Shown one piece after another: positions 44,909 to 51,783 of a stretch of DNA of 64,000 nt. Under the pieces are notes generated by a model. The model saw only the letters and a program-made list of their open reading frames with translations. It was not told the DNA's origin and searched no databases. Made by a program: the position numbers and the translations under genes. The stretch is from Cohaesibacter sp. ES.047 (GTDB lineage Bacteria > Pseudomonadota > Alphaproteobacteria > Rhizobiales > Cohaesibacteraceae), in the NCBI RefSeq assembly GCF_900215505.1, contig NZ_LT907844.1:3302001-3366000 (forward strand), given 5' to 3'. Numbering within the stretch: position 1 is the stretch's first letter; each line of letters opens with the position of its first letter.

Positions 44909-46165
44909 ATGACCAATCATTTCCCGTCGTCTCCCGAGACGAAATCAATCAGCGACCCTGATATCAGCGGGGCGTTCGAAGACTTCCTGCACTCGTTCGA
45001 GGCCTTTAAGGATGCCAATGACGAACGGCTGAACCAGATCGAGAAACGGTCTGCAGATGTTCTGACCGACCACAAGGTTGACCGCATTTCGAAAGCACTC
45101 GACGATCAGCAGGCGGCTCTCGACAATCTTATCCTGAAGGCTCGCCGCCCGAACCTTGCCGCAACCTTCGGTGGGGCAGGGCTTTCGGTCAATGCCGTCG
45201 AACATAAGGCTGCGTTTGATCGCTACATCCGCAACGGCTCGGACGCGGATCTTCGGCAGCTCGAAGCCAAGGCCATGTCGATCAGTTCCGATCCAGATGG
45301 CGGCTATCTCGTCCCCGAACAGGTTGAAGCCGAGGTCGGCAAACGCCTCGCCGCTGTCTCGCCCATCCGAGCCATCGCGGATGTTCGCGAAGTATCCGGT
45401 TCGGTTCTCAAGAAACCCTTCTCCATCGCGGGGCCTGCTGTCGGTTGGGTCGGTGAGACGGCGTCTCGGCCGCAGACCGATGCCTCGACCCTCGCAGAGC
45501 TGAGCTTCCCGACGATGGAACTCTATGCGATGCCAGCAGCAACGCCGAGCCTTCTCGATGATGCCGCTGTCAATATTGATGAATGGATCGCGGCAGAAGT
45601 CGAAACCGCCTTTGCCCAGCAGGAAGGCACTGCATTCGTCACCGGTGACGGGATCAACAAGCCCACCGGTTTCATGTCGGCCACCAAGGTTGTCGAAGAC
45701 AGCTGGACCTGGGGCAAGCTGGGCTCCATCTCCACTGGTGTGGCCGGTGCGTTTGCTGCAAGTGATCCGGGTGATCACCTTGTCGATCTTATCTATACCC
45801 TCAAGGCGGGCTATCGCCAGAATGCCCAGTTCGTCATGAACCGCAGCACGCAAGCGGCCGTCCGTAAGCTCAAGGACAGTGACGGCAACTATCTGTGGCT
45901 GCCTCCAGCGTCTGTTGGTGCCAAGGCTTCCCTGATGAACTTTGCCATCACCGAAGCCGAGGATATGCCGGATATGGAAGCTGATGCCTACGCCATCGCG
46001 TTCGGCGATTTCAAACGTGGCTATCTGATCGTCGACCGCCTCGGGCTGCGCATCCTGCGTGATCCTTACTCTGCCAAGCCTTATGTCCTCTTCTACACCA
46101 CCAAACGTGTCGGTGGCGGCATCCAGGACTTTGACGCGATCAAGCTGTTGCAGTTCGCAGCCTGA
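44909..46165 (+). CDS. GTA major capsid protein (HK97 fold, g5)
   Basis: The 418-residue protein has an N-terminal scaffold-like delta region of about 100 residues (coiled coil around LHSFEAFKDANDERLNQIEK), removed by the protease. The mature shell protein follows. SDPDGGYLVPEQVEAEVGKR, PTMELYAMPAATPSLLDDAA, GTAFVTGDGINKPTGF and FVMNRSTQAAVRKLKDSDGN are the conserved HK97 capsid blocks. Confidence 0.95.
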   Translation: MTNHFPSSPETKSISDPDISGAFEDFLHSFEAFKDANDERLNQIEKRSADVLTDHKVDRISKALDDQQAALDNLILKARRPNLAATFGGAGLSVNAVEHKAAFDRYIRNGSDADLRQLEAKAMSISSDPDGGYLVPEQVEAEVGKRLAAVSPIRAIADVREVSGSVLKKPFSIAGPAVGWVGETASRPQTDASTLAELSFPTMELYAMPAATPSLLDDAAVNIDEWIAAEVETAFAQQEGTAFVTGDGINKPTGFMSATKVVEDSWTWGKLGSISTGVAGAFAASDPGDHLVDLIYTLKAGYRQNAQFVMNRSTQAAVRKLKDSDGNYLWLPPASVGAKASLMNFAITEAEDMPDMEADAYAIAFGDFKRGYLIVDRLGLRILRDPYSAKPYVLFYTTKRVGGGIQDFDAIKLLQFAA

Positions 46166-46286
46166 TCCTGACCTCCCCAGAGGGCGGGCCATCGGGCCCA
46201 CCCTACCTTGACGCCCTTTCCGGAGTGCCTCCCGCCGGTGAGGGCGTCATTCTTTTCGTCTCCAGCTTTGTTGAAGGGCACGATCC

Positions 46287-46847
46287 ATGAGCCTCAGTCT
46301 CCTCTCTCCACCATTGGTGGAGCCGGTCAGCCTCGCCGAAACGAAGGCCTTCATGAAAATCGAACAGGATCACGATGACGATCTTCTTCGGGCATTTGTG
46401 AGTGCTGCCCGTGTACATCTCGAGCATCTGACGGGCCAGCGCTTCATCACCCAGAGCTGGCGCCTGCTGCTGGAAGGGCCGCTTCCGGACCGCATAATCC
46501 TGCCTGTTCAGCCGGTCTCATCAATCCTTGAAGCAGCAATTCTCAATGACACTGGTGATCTCATCGGACTGGGCAGCCAAAGCTTCGCGATCTACCAACG
46601 CGATTGTCCGGCAACACTGTCCAACCTCAATGGTCTTCTGCTCACAACCGGGCAGCGCCTGCAACTGGATCTTGAGGTTGGCTTCGGACCGACGGCAGAA
46701 GATGTGCCATCTCCTCTGCGCCATGCGATGAAACTGGTCGTGGCCGAATGGTATGAACGCCGATTGATTGCCGATCCGAGCCGGTTGCCGTCTCTTGCGG
46801 CGGCGCTGCAGCCACTCATAGGCCCCTACAAGTCGGTGCGTTTATAG
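46287..46847 (+). CDS. GTA head-tail connector (gp6-like, g6)
   Basis: The 186-residue protein matches the phage gp6-like adaptor family: EPVSLAETKAFMKIEQDHDD, LLRAFVSAARVHLEHLTGQR and LRHAMKLVVAEWYERRLIAD. It forms a ring between the portal and the tail. AAGGG upstream and close spacing to g7 support the start. Confidence 0.9.
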   Translation: MSLSLLSPPLVEPVSLAETKAFMKIEQDHDDDLLRAFVSAARVHLEHLTGQRFITQSWRLLLEGPLPDRIILPVQPVSSILEAAILNDTGDLIGLGSQSFAIYQRDCPATLSNLNGLLLTTGQRLQLDLEVGFGPTAEDVPSPLRHAMKLVVAEWYERRLIADPSRLPSLAAALQPLIGPYKSVRL

Positions 46848-46856
46848 GAGATGATG

Positions 46857-47213
46857 ATGGCTAGCATTCCCATTGAGCGCCTCATTTTCGATCCGGCCGG
46901 ACTAAAACACCGGATCGCTTTTTCAAAACCGGTTTTTCCAAGCGATGCACCTTGGGACCGGGAGAGCGGATATCAAGATATTGCAGAAGTCTGGGCTGGA
47001 CTGATCGAAGTCGCCGCAAGCGAAAGAGCCGAGGCCGATCAGCGTTCAACAAGCCGCGAGATCAGCTTTGTTGTGCGCTATGGCGACGATCTCGGCGACG
47101 CAACGAGGCTGATGTTTGAGGGGCAGATGTTCGACCTGCTTACGCTTCATGACCCGGACGGATGCAAGCATTGGCTCGTTGTAAAGGCTCGGAGTGCTTT
47201 GGGCCATGAATAG
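46857..47213 (+). CDS. GTA head closure/stopper protein (g7)
   Basis: The 118-residue protein is of the SPP1 gp16/HK97 gp10-like head closure group (GLKHRIAFSKPVFPSDAPWD, DIAEVWAGLIEVAASERAEA, FVVRYGDDLGDATRLMFEGQ). Of three consecutive ATGs the last (46857) has the best spacing from AGGAG. It overlaps the next small gene by 8 bases. Confidence 0.88.
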   Translation: MASIPIERLIFDPAGLKHRIAFSKPVFPSDAPWDRESGYQDIAEVWAGLIEVAASERAEADQRSTSREISFVVRYGDDLGDATRLMFEGQMFDLLTLHDPDGCKHWLVVKARSALGHE

Positions 47214-47469
47214 CAAGCGACTGGTTGATCGCATTGTTGCGCAAAAGGCTTCCTCCCTTGCCGCCGCTCTCGAGAATGAAGCGCGAGAGCAAGGTGAAGC
47301 TCTCTCCGTTCTCGTTGATCCCGAACGTGGCGACGGTCGTGGCCAGAGGTTGCTTCTGTCAGCCAAGCGCCTCCTCGAACGCCATTTTGGCAGCCGAAAC
47401 GAAGCGCCCGATCTTCTGGTGAGCCGTCTCATCCAGTCGCTGGCTCAAAAACAAAGGCAAGAAAGATGA
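47206..47469 (+). CDS. Extra small GTA-cluster gene, unrecognised
   Basis: The 87-residue protein is not one I recognise, and the standard R. capsulatus GTA list has no gene in this place. It is charged and helical (RLVDRIVAQKASSLAAALEN, LLLSAKRLLERHFGSRNEAP) with no membrane segment. It overlaps g7 by 8 bases and g8 by 4 (ATGA), which argues that it is real and translated. A role at the head-tail joint is inference from position. Confidence 0.65.
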   Translation: MNSKRLVDRIVAQKASSLAAALENEAREQGEALSVLVDPERGDGRGQRLLLSAKRLLERHFGSRNEAPDLLVSRLIQSLAQKQRQER

Positions 47470-47879
47470 TTTTGGCAGCTCGAAGTCTAGAACAGGCGCT
47501 CTTTGCGATTTTGAAAGCGGACAGCACGCTCTCGTCCTTGCTGGGCGGTCTCAGGCTCTATGACGAACCACGTCGCGATAGTGCCTATCCCTACCTGACA
47601 CTTGCAACCAGCTACTCGCGGGACCGAAGTACAGGCACAGAGCGTGGAGAAGAGCATCGCATCCTCATAACCGTATGGGCCGGGTCCAGAGATCGCAAGC
47701 TGCTGCAGGACATACTCGCCCGCTTGCGCGTGATTCTTGATGACCCGGCCCTGTCGCTGGCGGATCATCATCTGGTTCTCCTGATGATTGAGCGCTTTGA
47801 CATTCGTGCTGATCGCAAAAATCGGTTGTCGCAGGGCATTCTCCAGTTGCGTGCGGTAACCGAAGACCTTCCATCCTGA
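47466..47879 (+). CDS. GTA tail terminator-type protein, DUF3168 (g8)
   Basis: The 137-residue protein is DUF3168, the family of tail-completion proteins: ALFAILKADSTLSSLLGGLR, YPYLTLATSYSRDRSTGT, EEHRILITVWAGSRDRKLLQ. It caps the tail tube for joining to the head. The start overlaps the previous stop by 4 bases. Confidence 0.9.
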   Translation: MILAARSLEQALFAILKADSTLSSLLGGLRLYDEPRRDSAYPYLTLATSYSRDRSTGTERGEEHRILITVWAGSRDRKLLQDILARLRVILDDPALSLADHHLVLLMIERFDIRADRKNRLSQGILQLRAVTEDLPS

Positions 47880-47922
47880 CTTCAACATCGAGACATTCGT
47901 CTCACTTCAAGGAGATGCATTC

Positions 47923-48342
47923 ATGACAGCTCAGAAGGGCAAGGACCTTTTGCTCAAGGTTCGCAATCAAAGTGATGATGCCTACGTCACCGTTGCGGGA
48001 TTGCGGGCCCGCTCCATTTCATTCAATGCCGAAAGCGTCGATATCAGCCACGCCGAGTCTGCAGGACGTTGGCGGGAGTTGCTGGAAGGGGCAGGCATGC
48101 GCCGTGCCAGCCTGTCAGGTAGCGGGCTGTTCAAGGATGAAGAAAGCGATGAGCGTATCCGTTCGCTGTTCTTCGACGGCAAAATTGTCAGTTGGCAGAT
48201 TATCGTTCCGGATTTCGGTGAGCTCATCGGCCCTTTCCAGATCACGGCTCTGGAATATTCGGGCAATCACGACGCCGAGGTCACGTTCGAGTTGGCCATG
48301 GAATCTGCAGGTGCGCTGGCCTTTGTTCCAGCCTCGAGCTGA
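47923..48342 (+). CDS. GTA major tail tube protein (g9)
   Basis: The 139-residue protein is of the TP901-1-type major tail family: AQKGKDLLLKVRNQSDDAYV, SIDFNA-like core (RSISFNAESVDISHAESAGR) and RRASLSGSGLFKDEESDERI. Copies stack to form the tail tube. CAAGGAGATGC precedes the ATG. Confidence 0.93.
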   Translation: MTAQKGKDLLLKVRNQSDDAYVTVAGLRARSISFNAESVDISHAESAGRWRELLEGAGMRRASLSGSGLFKDEESDERIRSLFFDGKIVSWQIIVPDFGELIGPFQITALEYSGNHDAEVTFELAMESAGALAFVPASS

Positions 48343-48369
48343 TCTCAACCAATCCGAAAGGCAATGAAC

Positions 48370-48759
48370 ATGGCGAACCGACGTCGGGGCGAAGTAACGC
48401 TCATCCTTGATGGTAGCCCCCTTATCCTCTGCCTCACTCTTGGTGCTCTGGCCGAGCTGGAAGACAGCATGGGCCTTGCCAATATTGGCGAACTGGCCGA
48501 CCGTTTCTCTGCCGGCAAAGTCCGCAGCGCCGATCTGGTCAAGATTCTGGGAGCCGCCTTAAGAGCTGGCGGCACAAACATCACGGACCAACAGGCTGCA
48601 CGCATGCGCTGCGAAGGAGGGGCTGCGGCCCTGACAAAGGCGCTGGTCGATGTCTTGCGTCTGGCCTTTGATCCCGCGTCAGGCAACGAGCACCCACCGC
48701 ATTCCATTGATACAGCTCTCGGATCAAACGGGGAGGCGAGCAACGCAAACCCCGCCTAG
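48370..48759 (+). CDS. GTA tail assembly protein g10 (lambda G-like)
   Basis: The 129-residue protein belongs to the gene-transfer-agent g10 family, placed like lambda gpG between the tail tube and tape measure genes. Key parts are RRGEVTLILDGSPLILCLTL, GALAELEDSMGLANIGELAD and MRCEGGAAALTKALVDVLRL. It probably chaperones the tape measure. The ATG at 48370 has better spacing from AAAGG than the one at 48364. Near its end a slippery heptamer may direct part of translation into the next frame. Confidence 0.85.
   Translation: MANRRRGEVTLILDGSPLILCLTLGALAELEDSMGLANIGELADRFSAGKVRSADLVKILGAALRAGGTNITDQQAARMRCEGGAAALTKALVDVLRLAFDPASGNEHPPHSIDTALGSNGEASNANPA
48747..48753 (+). promoter_or_regulatory. 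Candidate programmed -1 frameshift site
   Basis: A AAC CCC in the g10 frame fits the X XXY YYZ slippery pattern, so both tRNAs can re-pair as AAA CCC. It lies one codon before the g10 TAG stop (48757-48759). Five bases downstream, GGCCG (48759-48763) can pair with CGGCC (48781-48785). Confidence 0.6.
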
Positions 48760-48995
48760 GCCGGTCTGACACAGCCGGATCGGCCATCAAAGCCAGCAAT
48801 TTTCCTTGGGAACTCGTCCTTACCGTCGCCATGCGCCAGTTTGGCTGGCCGCCATACCATGTCTGGCAAATGACACCAAGGGAAGTGCTTATGGCAACAG
48901 CAACATCCCTCAGCGCATCGAAGACACCAAGTCGAAACGAGCTGGATGCCCTGGCGGCCCGCTTTCCTGATATGAGGAGCACACATGACAGATGA
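48747..48995 (+). CDS. GTA tail chaperone g10.1 (rcc01693-like), reached by -1 frameshift
   Basis: The -1 frame is open from 48711 to the TGA at 48993 and encodes FPWELVLTVAMRQFGWPPYH, then VWQMTPREVLMA, matching the short rcc01693/DUF2376 tail assembly chaperones (lambda T-like). No ATG, GTG or TTG occurs in this frame before the conserved FPWE part; the first ATG lies within it. Translation by frameshift from g10 would give a g10-g10.1 fusion, as in lambda G/GT. The end overlaps the tape measure start by 11 bases. Confidence 0.7.
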   Translation, partial: KPRLGRSDTAGSAIKASNFPWELVLTVAMRQFGWPPYHVWQMTPREVLMATATSLSASKTPSRNELDALAARFPDMRSTHDR

Positions 48996-49584
48996 AGTCG
49001 TCGAAACTGCCGTTGTGCAGATTGAAGCCGATATCACAGCCTTCGCGAAAGATATGTCAGCCGCTCAAAAAGAAGCCGATATGCTTGGCGATAAGGTTTC
49101 CCGCGCCATGCAAAAGGCCTTGATGGGGAGTGCTGATCTGGAGACGGTATTCAAAAATCTCGCGCTTGATATATCAAGAAGTGCTTTTTCAGCCGGCATC
49201 TCTCCGCTAAAGGATCTGGTTTCCGGTTCCGTTTCCAACGTTGTATCAGGTCTCTTCTCCGCACTGGGGTTGTCGGCTTCGGGCTCATCCTCTCTTTTTG
49301 GGAGTATTTTTCCCTTCGCCAATGGAGGTGTAGTCGCAGGAACGACGTTGTTTCCCATGCAGTCCGGACTGGGCATGATGGGAGAGGCCGGGCCCGAGGC
49401 GATCATGCCGTTGCAGCGAGGATCGGACGGCCGGCTTGGTGTAGCCACGAGTGGCAATGGCGCAAGGCCCGTTTCGATTGTGATGAACGTCACAACACCG
49501 GACGCGGCCTCCTTCGCAAAATCGGAAAATCAAATCGCAACCAAACTCGCCCGCGCCGTCGGACGGGGACGACGCGGGCTATAA
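48985..49584 (+). CDS. GTA short tail tape measure protein (g11)
   Basis: At 199 residues this is a very short tape measure, as in R. capsulatus GTA, and fits a short tail. An N-terminal helix (VVQIEADITAFAKDMSAAQK) leads to a hydrophobic glycine/serine middle. The conserved FANGGVVAGTTLFPMQSGLG, MMGEAGPEAIMPLQRGSDG and a C-terminal VATSGNGARPVSIVMNVTTP end follow, typical of tape measures. Confidence 0.88.
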   Translation: MTDEVVETAVVQIEADITAFAKDMSAAQKEADMLGDKVSRAMQKALMGSADLETVFKNLALDISRSAFSAGISPLKDLVSGSVSNVVSGLFSALGLSASGSSSLFGSIFPFANGGVVAGTTLFPMQSGLGMMGEAGPEAIMPLQRGSDGRLGVATSGNGARPVSIVMNVTTPDAASFAKSENQIATKLARAVGRGRRGL

Positions 49585-49785
49585 GGTTGGCAGTTGACGA
49601 GGAGGTTCCCGGTCACCAACAAGCTGGCAGGGAGAAAACTCGACAGGTCATGCCCGGTCAGCTCCCGGTAGCCTCATAGACACGACACTCTGCACAGCGC
49701 GGACACTATCCCATGCACCGTGTGCCCTCTCTTTGATCAACGTCAAACCGTACGCTCCCCTTAAACTCATTCCAGAGCTATGCCC
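49585..49785. other. 200-bp gap inside the GTA cluster
   Basis: All other tail genes nearly touch, but these 201 bases between the tape measure and g12 show no supported gene. They may hold an internal promoter or a lost small gene. Confidence 0.4.
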
Positions 49786-50412
49786 ATGAACGGATTTCAC
49801 GAAACACTTTTTCCGCTTGATGTCGGTTTCGGTGCATCAGGTGGGCCTGAACGCCGCACCGACATAGCGACGTTGTCATCAGGCTATGAGGAACGCAACG
49901 CCCGCTGGCAAAACCCAAGGCGGAGCTATGATGCTGGAACCGGGGTAAGGTCCTTCACTGATTTGCAATCGGTGCTGTCCTTCTTCGAAGAGCGACGGGG
50001 TCGATTAAATGGCTTTCGCTTCCGCGATCCCTTCGACCATTCTTCCTGTGCGACCGGATCTATCATTTCGCCCCTTGATCAGGTCATTGCGGTTGGTGAC
50101 GGCGAGACGCAAACCTTTCAGCTGAAAAAGACTTACGGCGGACTTTTTGCTCCTTATGCGCGGTTGATTGCCAAGCCGGTTCAAGGAACCGTTCGTTTGG
50201 CGCTTGCGGGCATCGAAACGCATGACTTTTCCATCGATACCACGCAGGGCGTCATCAGTTTGATGATGGCTCCCGAAACCGGTGTTTCCATCACCGCTGG
50301 CTTCATGTTCGACGTGCCTGTCCGGTTTGACACTGACAAGCTGGAATTCTCGATCAGCGGTTTTGATGCTGGCGACATTCCCTCAATACCCTTGGTGGAG
50401 ATACGCTTGTGA
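49786..50412 (+). CDS. GTA distal tail protein, DUF2460 (g12)
   Basis: The 208-residue protein is DUF2460: FHETLFPLDVGFGASGGPER, RTDIATLSSGYEERNARWQN, GVRSFTDLQSVLSFFEERRG and LNGFRFRDPFDHSS. It forms the ring at the tail tip. The ATG at 49786 has AGAG 8 bases upstream; 49780 is too close. The stop overlaps the GTG of g13 by 4 bases. Confidence 0.92.
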   Translation: MNGFHETLFPLDVGFGASGGPERRTDIATLSSGYEERNARWQNPRRSYDAGTGVRSFTDLQSVLSFFEERRGRLNGFRFRDPFDHSSCATGSIISPLDQVIAVGDGETQTFQLKKTYGGLFAPYARLIAKPVQGTVRLALAGIETHDFSIDTTQGVISLMMAPETGVSITAGFMFDVPVRFDTDKLEFSISGFDAGDIPSIPLVEIRL

Positions 50413-51299
50413 AAGACCTTAACCCTTCCCTTCAAAATCATCTGGCAAGCGGTGTTGCAACCCTTGCTTTCTGCTGGATTCTGCGTCGCGGTGATGGCGT
50501 GGCTTTGGGCTTTACGGATCATGACATGCCGATCGAGCTGAATGGCGTGACGTGTGAACCTGCATCTGGCTTCAATGGCACTGAAATCCGCCAAAGTGCG
50601 AGTTTTGCAAGCGATGATCAGGAGGTGACCGGGGTCCTGTCGTCTGATCGCATCACGGAAACAGATCTGATCAGTGGGCGCTATGACGGTGCCAGGATCG
50701 AAACCTGGCGGGTCAACTGGACCGATGCCACGCAAACGGTATTGCTGCGCGAAGGCTATCTTGGCGAGATCAAGCGGGACAGACAATCCTTTCAGGTTGA
50801 AATTCGATCATTGTCTGTCGCACTCGAACAGGAGAGGGGCCGGGTTTATCAATACACATGTGACGCGACACTCGGGGATGCGCGGTGCGGGGTCGATCTT
50901 TCCGCTGCAAGCCATGGGTTTACGGGGACGATTGCTGCCATGTCTTCGCCAACGCTTGTTTCGGTTGATGTGTCGGGTATGCCAAACATGAGTTTTGCCA
51001 GAGGATCGCTGCACATCAAATCCGGCGATGCTGAAGGCATGTCATTCGATGTCCTTGGTCATTCGGCGGAGGGTAATGCTGACAATCTCGAGCTTTGGCT
51101 GCCCATCCATTCGGGTGCCAAAGTCGGAGATATGGTTCGCGTCACTGTGGGGTGTGACAAGACCTTCCGGACCTGTCGCGAGTGTTTTGCCAATCAAAAC
51201 AATTTTCGCGGCTTTCCGCACATGCCGGGCAACGATTTCATCATCAGCTACCCCGAGCAGCGGAGTTCTAGCAATGGTGAGAGCCTTGGTTTGCTATAA
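50409..51299 (+). CDS. GTA tail hub protein, DUF2163 (g13)
   Basis: The 296-residue protein is DUF2163 with a C-terminal BR0599-like region. Seen are CWILRRGDGVALGFTDHDMP, GREYLGEI-like core (LREGYLGEIKRDRQSFQVEI) and QYTCDATLGDARCGVDLSAA. The end, CDKTFRTCRECFANQNNFRG, shares the cysteine pattern found in lambda gpL, which binds an Fe-S cluster, so metal binding is likely. It starts with GTG, coupled to g12. Confidence 0.9.
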   Translation: MKDLNPSLQNHLASGVATLAFCWILRRGDGVALGFTDHDMPIELNGVTCEPASGFNGTEIRQSASFASDDQEVTGVLSSDRITETDLISGRYDGARIETWRVNWTDATQTVLLREGYLGEIKRDRQSFQVEIRSLSVALEQERGRVYQYTCDATLGDARCGVDLSAASHGFTGTIAAMSSPTLVSVDVSGMPNMSFARGSLHIKSGDAEGMSFDVLGHSAEGNADNLELWLPIHSGAKVGDMVRVTVGCDKTFRTCRECFANQNNFRGFPHMPGNDFIISYPEQRSSSNGESLGLL

Positions 51300-51756
51300 T
51301 AAACAGGGGCTAGGGCGAGCCGATACGGTCTTGCGCCAGCGCGTCATCGATGAAGCCTTGAGTTGGACGGGAACGCCTTACACGCATCAGGCCAGTTGCA
51401 AAGGCGCCGGGTGCGATTGTCTCGGTTTGATCCGGGGTGTCTACCGCGCCTTCTGGCTCGAGCCCGAGACACCACCACCCTACAGCCCTGATTGGGCCGA
51501 AGCGGGCGGCAGGGAAACATTAGCCGAAGCGGCGCACCGCTATCTCATTCCGGTGCCGATTGCAGCAAGAACGCCCGGTGATGTTCTGCTGTTCCGATAC
51601 AAGCGCGGCTTTCCAGCCAAACACGCGGGCATATTGATCAACCCGACGCAGTTCCTTCATGCCCAGCATGGCGGTTCCGTTGTGCTCGCTTCGCTCAATT
51701 CGTGGTGGCTGCGCCATATTGCCTTTGTCTTTTCATTCCCCTCCGATGGTCTTTGA
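51274..51756 (+). CDS. GTA NlpC/P60 cell-wall peptidase (g14)
   Basis: The 160-residue NlpC/P60-type cysteine peptidase has its nucleophile in GAGCDCLGLIRGVYR, the catalytic His in KHAGILIN and a third polar residue in FLHAQHGGSVV. In R. capsulatus GTA the homologue is a tail-tip hydrolase that opens the recipient cell wall. The ATG at 51274 has CGGAG 8 bases upstream and overlaps g13 by 26 bases; the frame is open from 50995 without a better start. Confidence 0.9.
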   Translation: MVRALVCYNKQGLGRADTVLRQRVIDEALSWTGTPYTHQASCKGAGCDCLGLIRGVYRAFWLEPETPPPYSPDWAEAGGRETLAEAAHRYLIPVPIAARTPGDVLLFRYKRGFPAKHAGILINPTQFLHAQHGGSVVLASLNSWWLRHIAFVFSFPSDGL

Positions 51757-51783
51757 TCATCCGGTGACTTCAGGATCTCTATC

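Noticed and set aside
44945-46201. 418-residue minus-strand frame opposite the capsid gene
   Set aside because: It mirrors the major capsid gene almost exactly; the capsid sequence is unmistakable and the antisense product has no family features.
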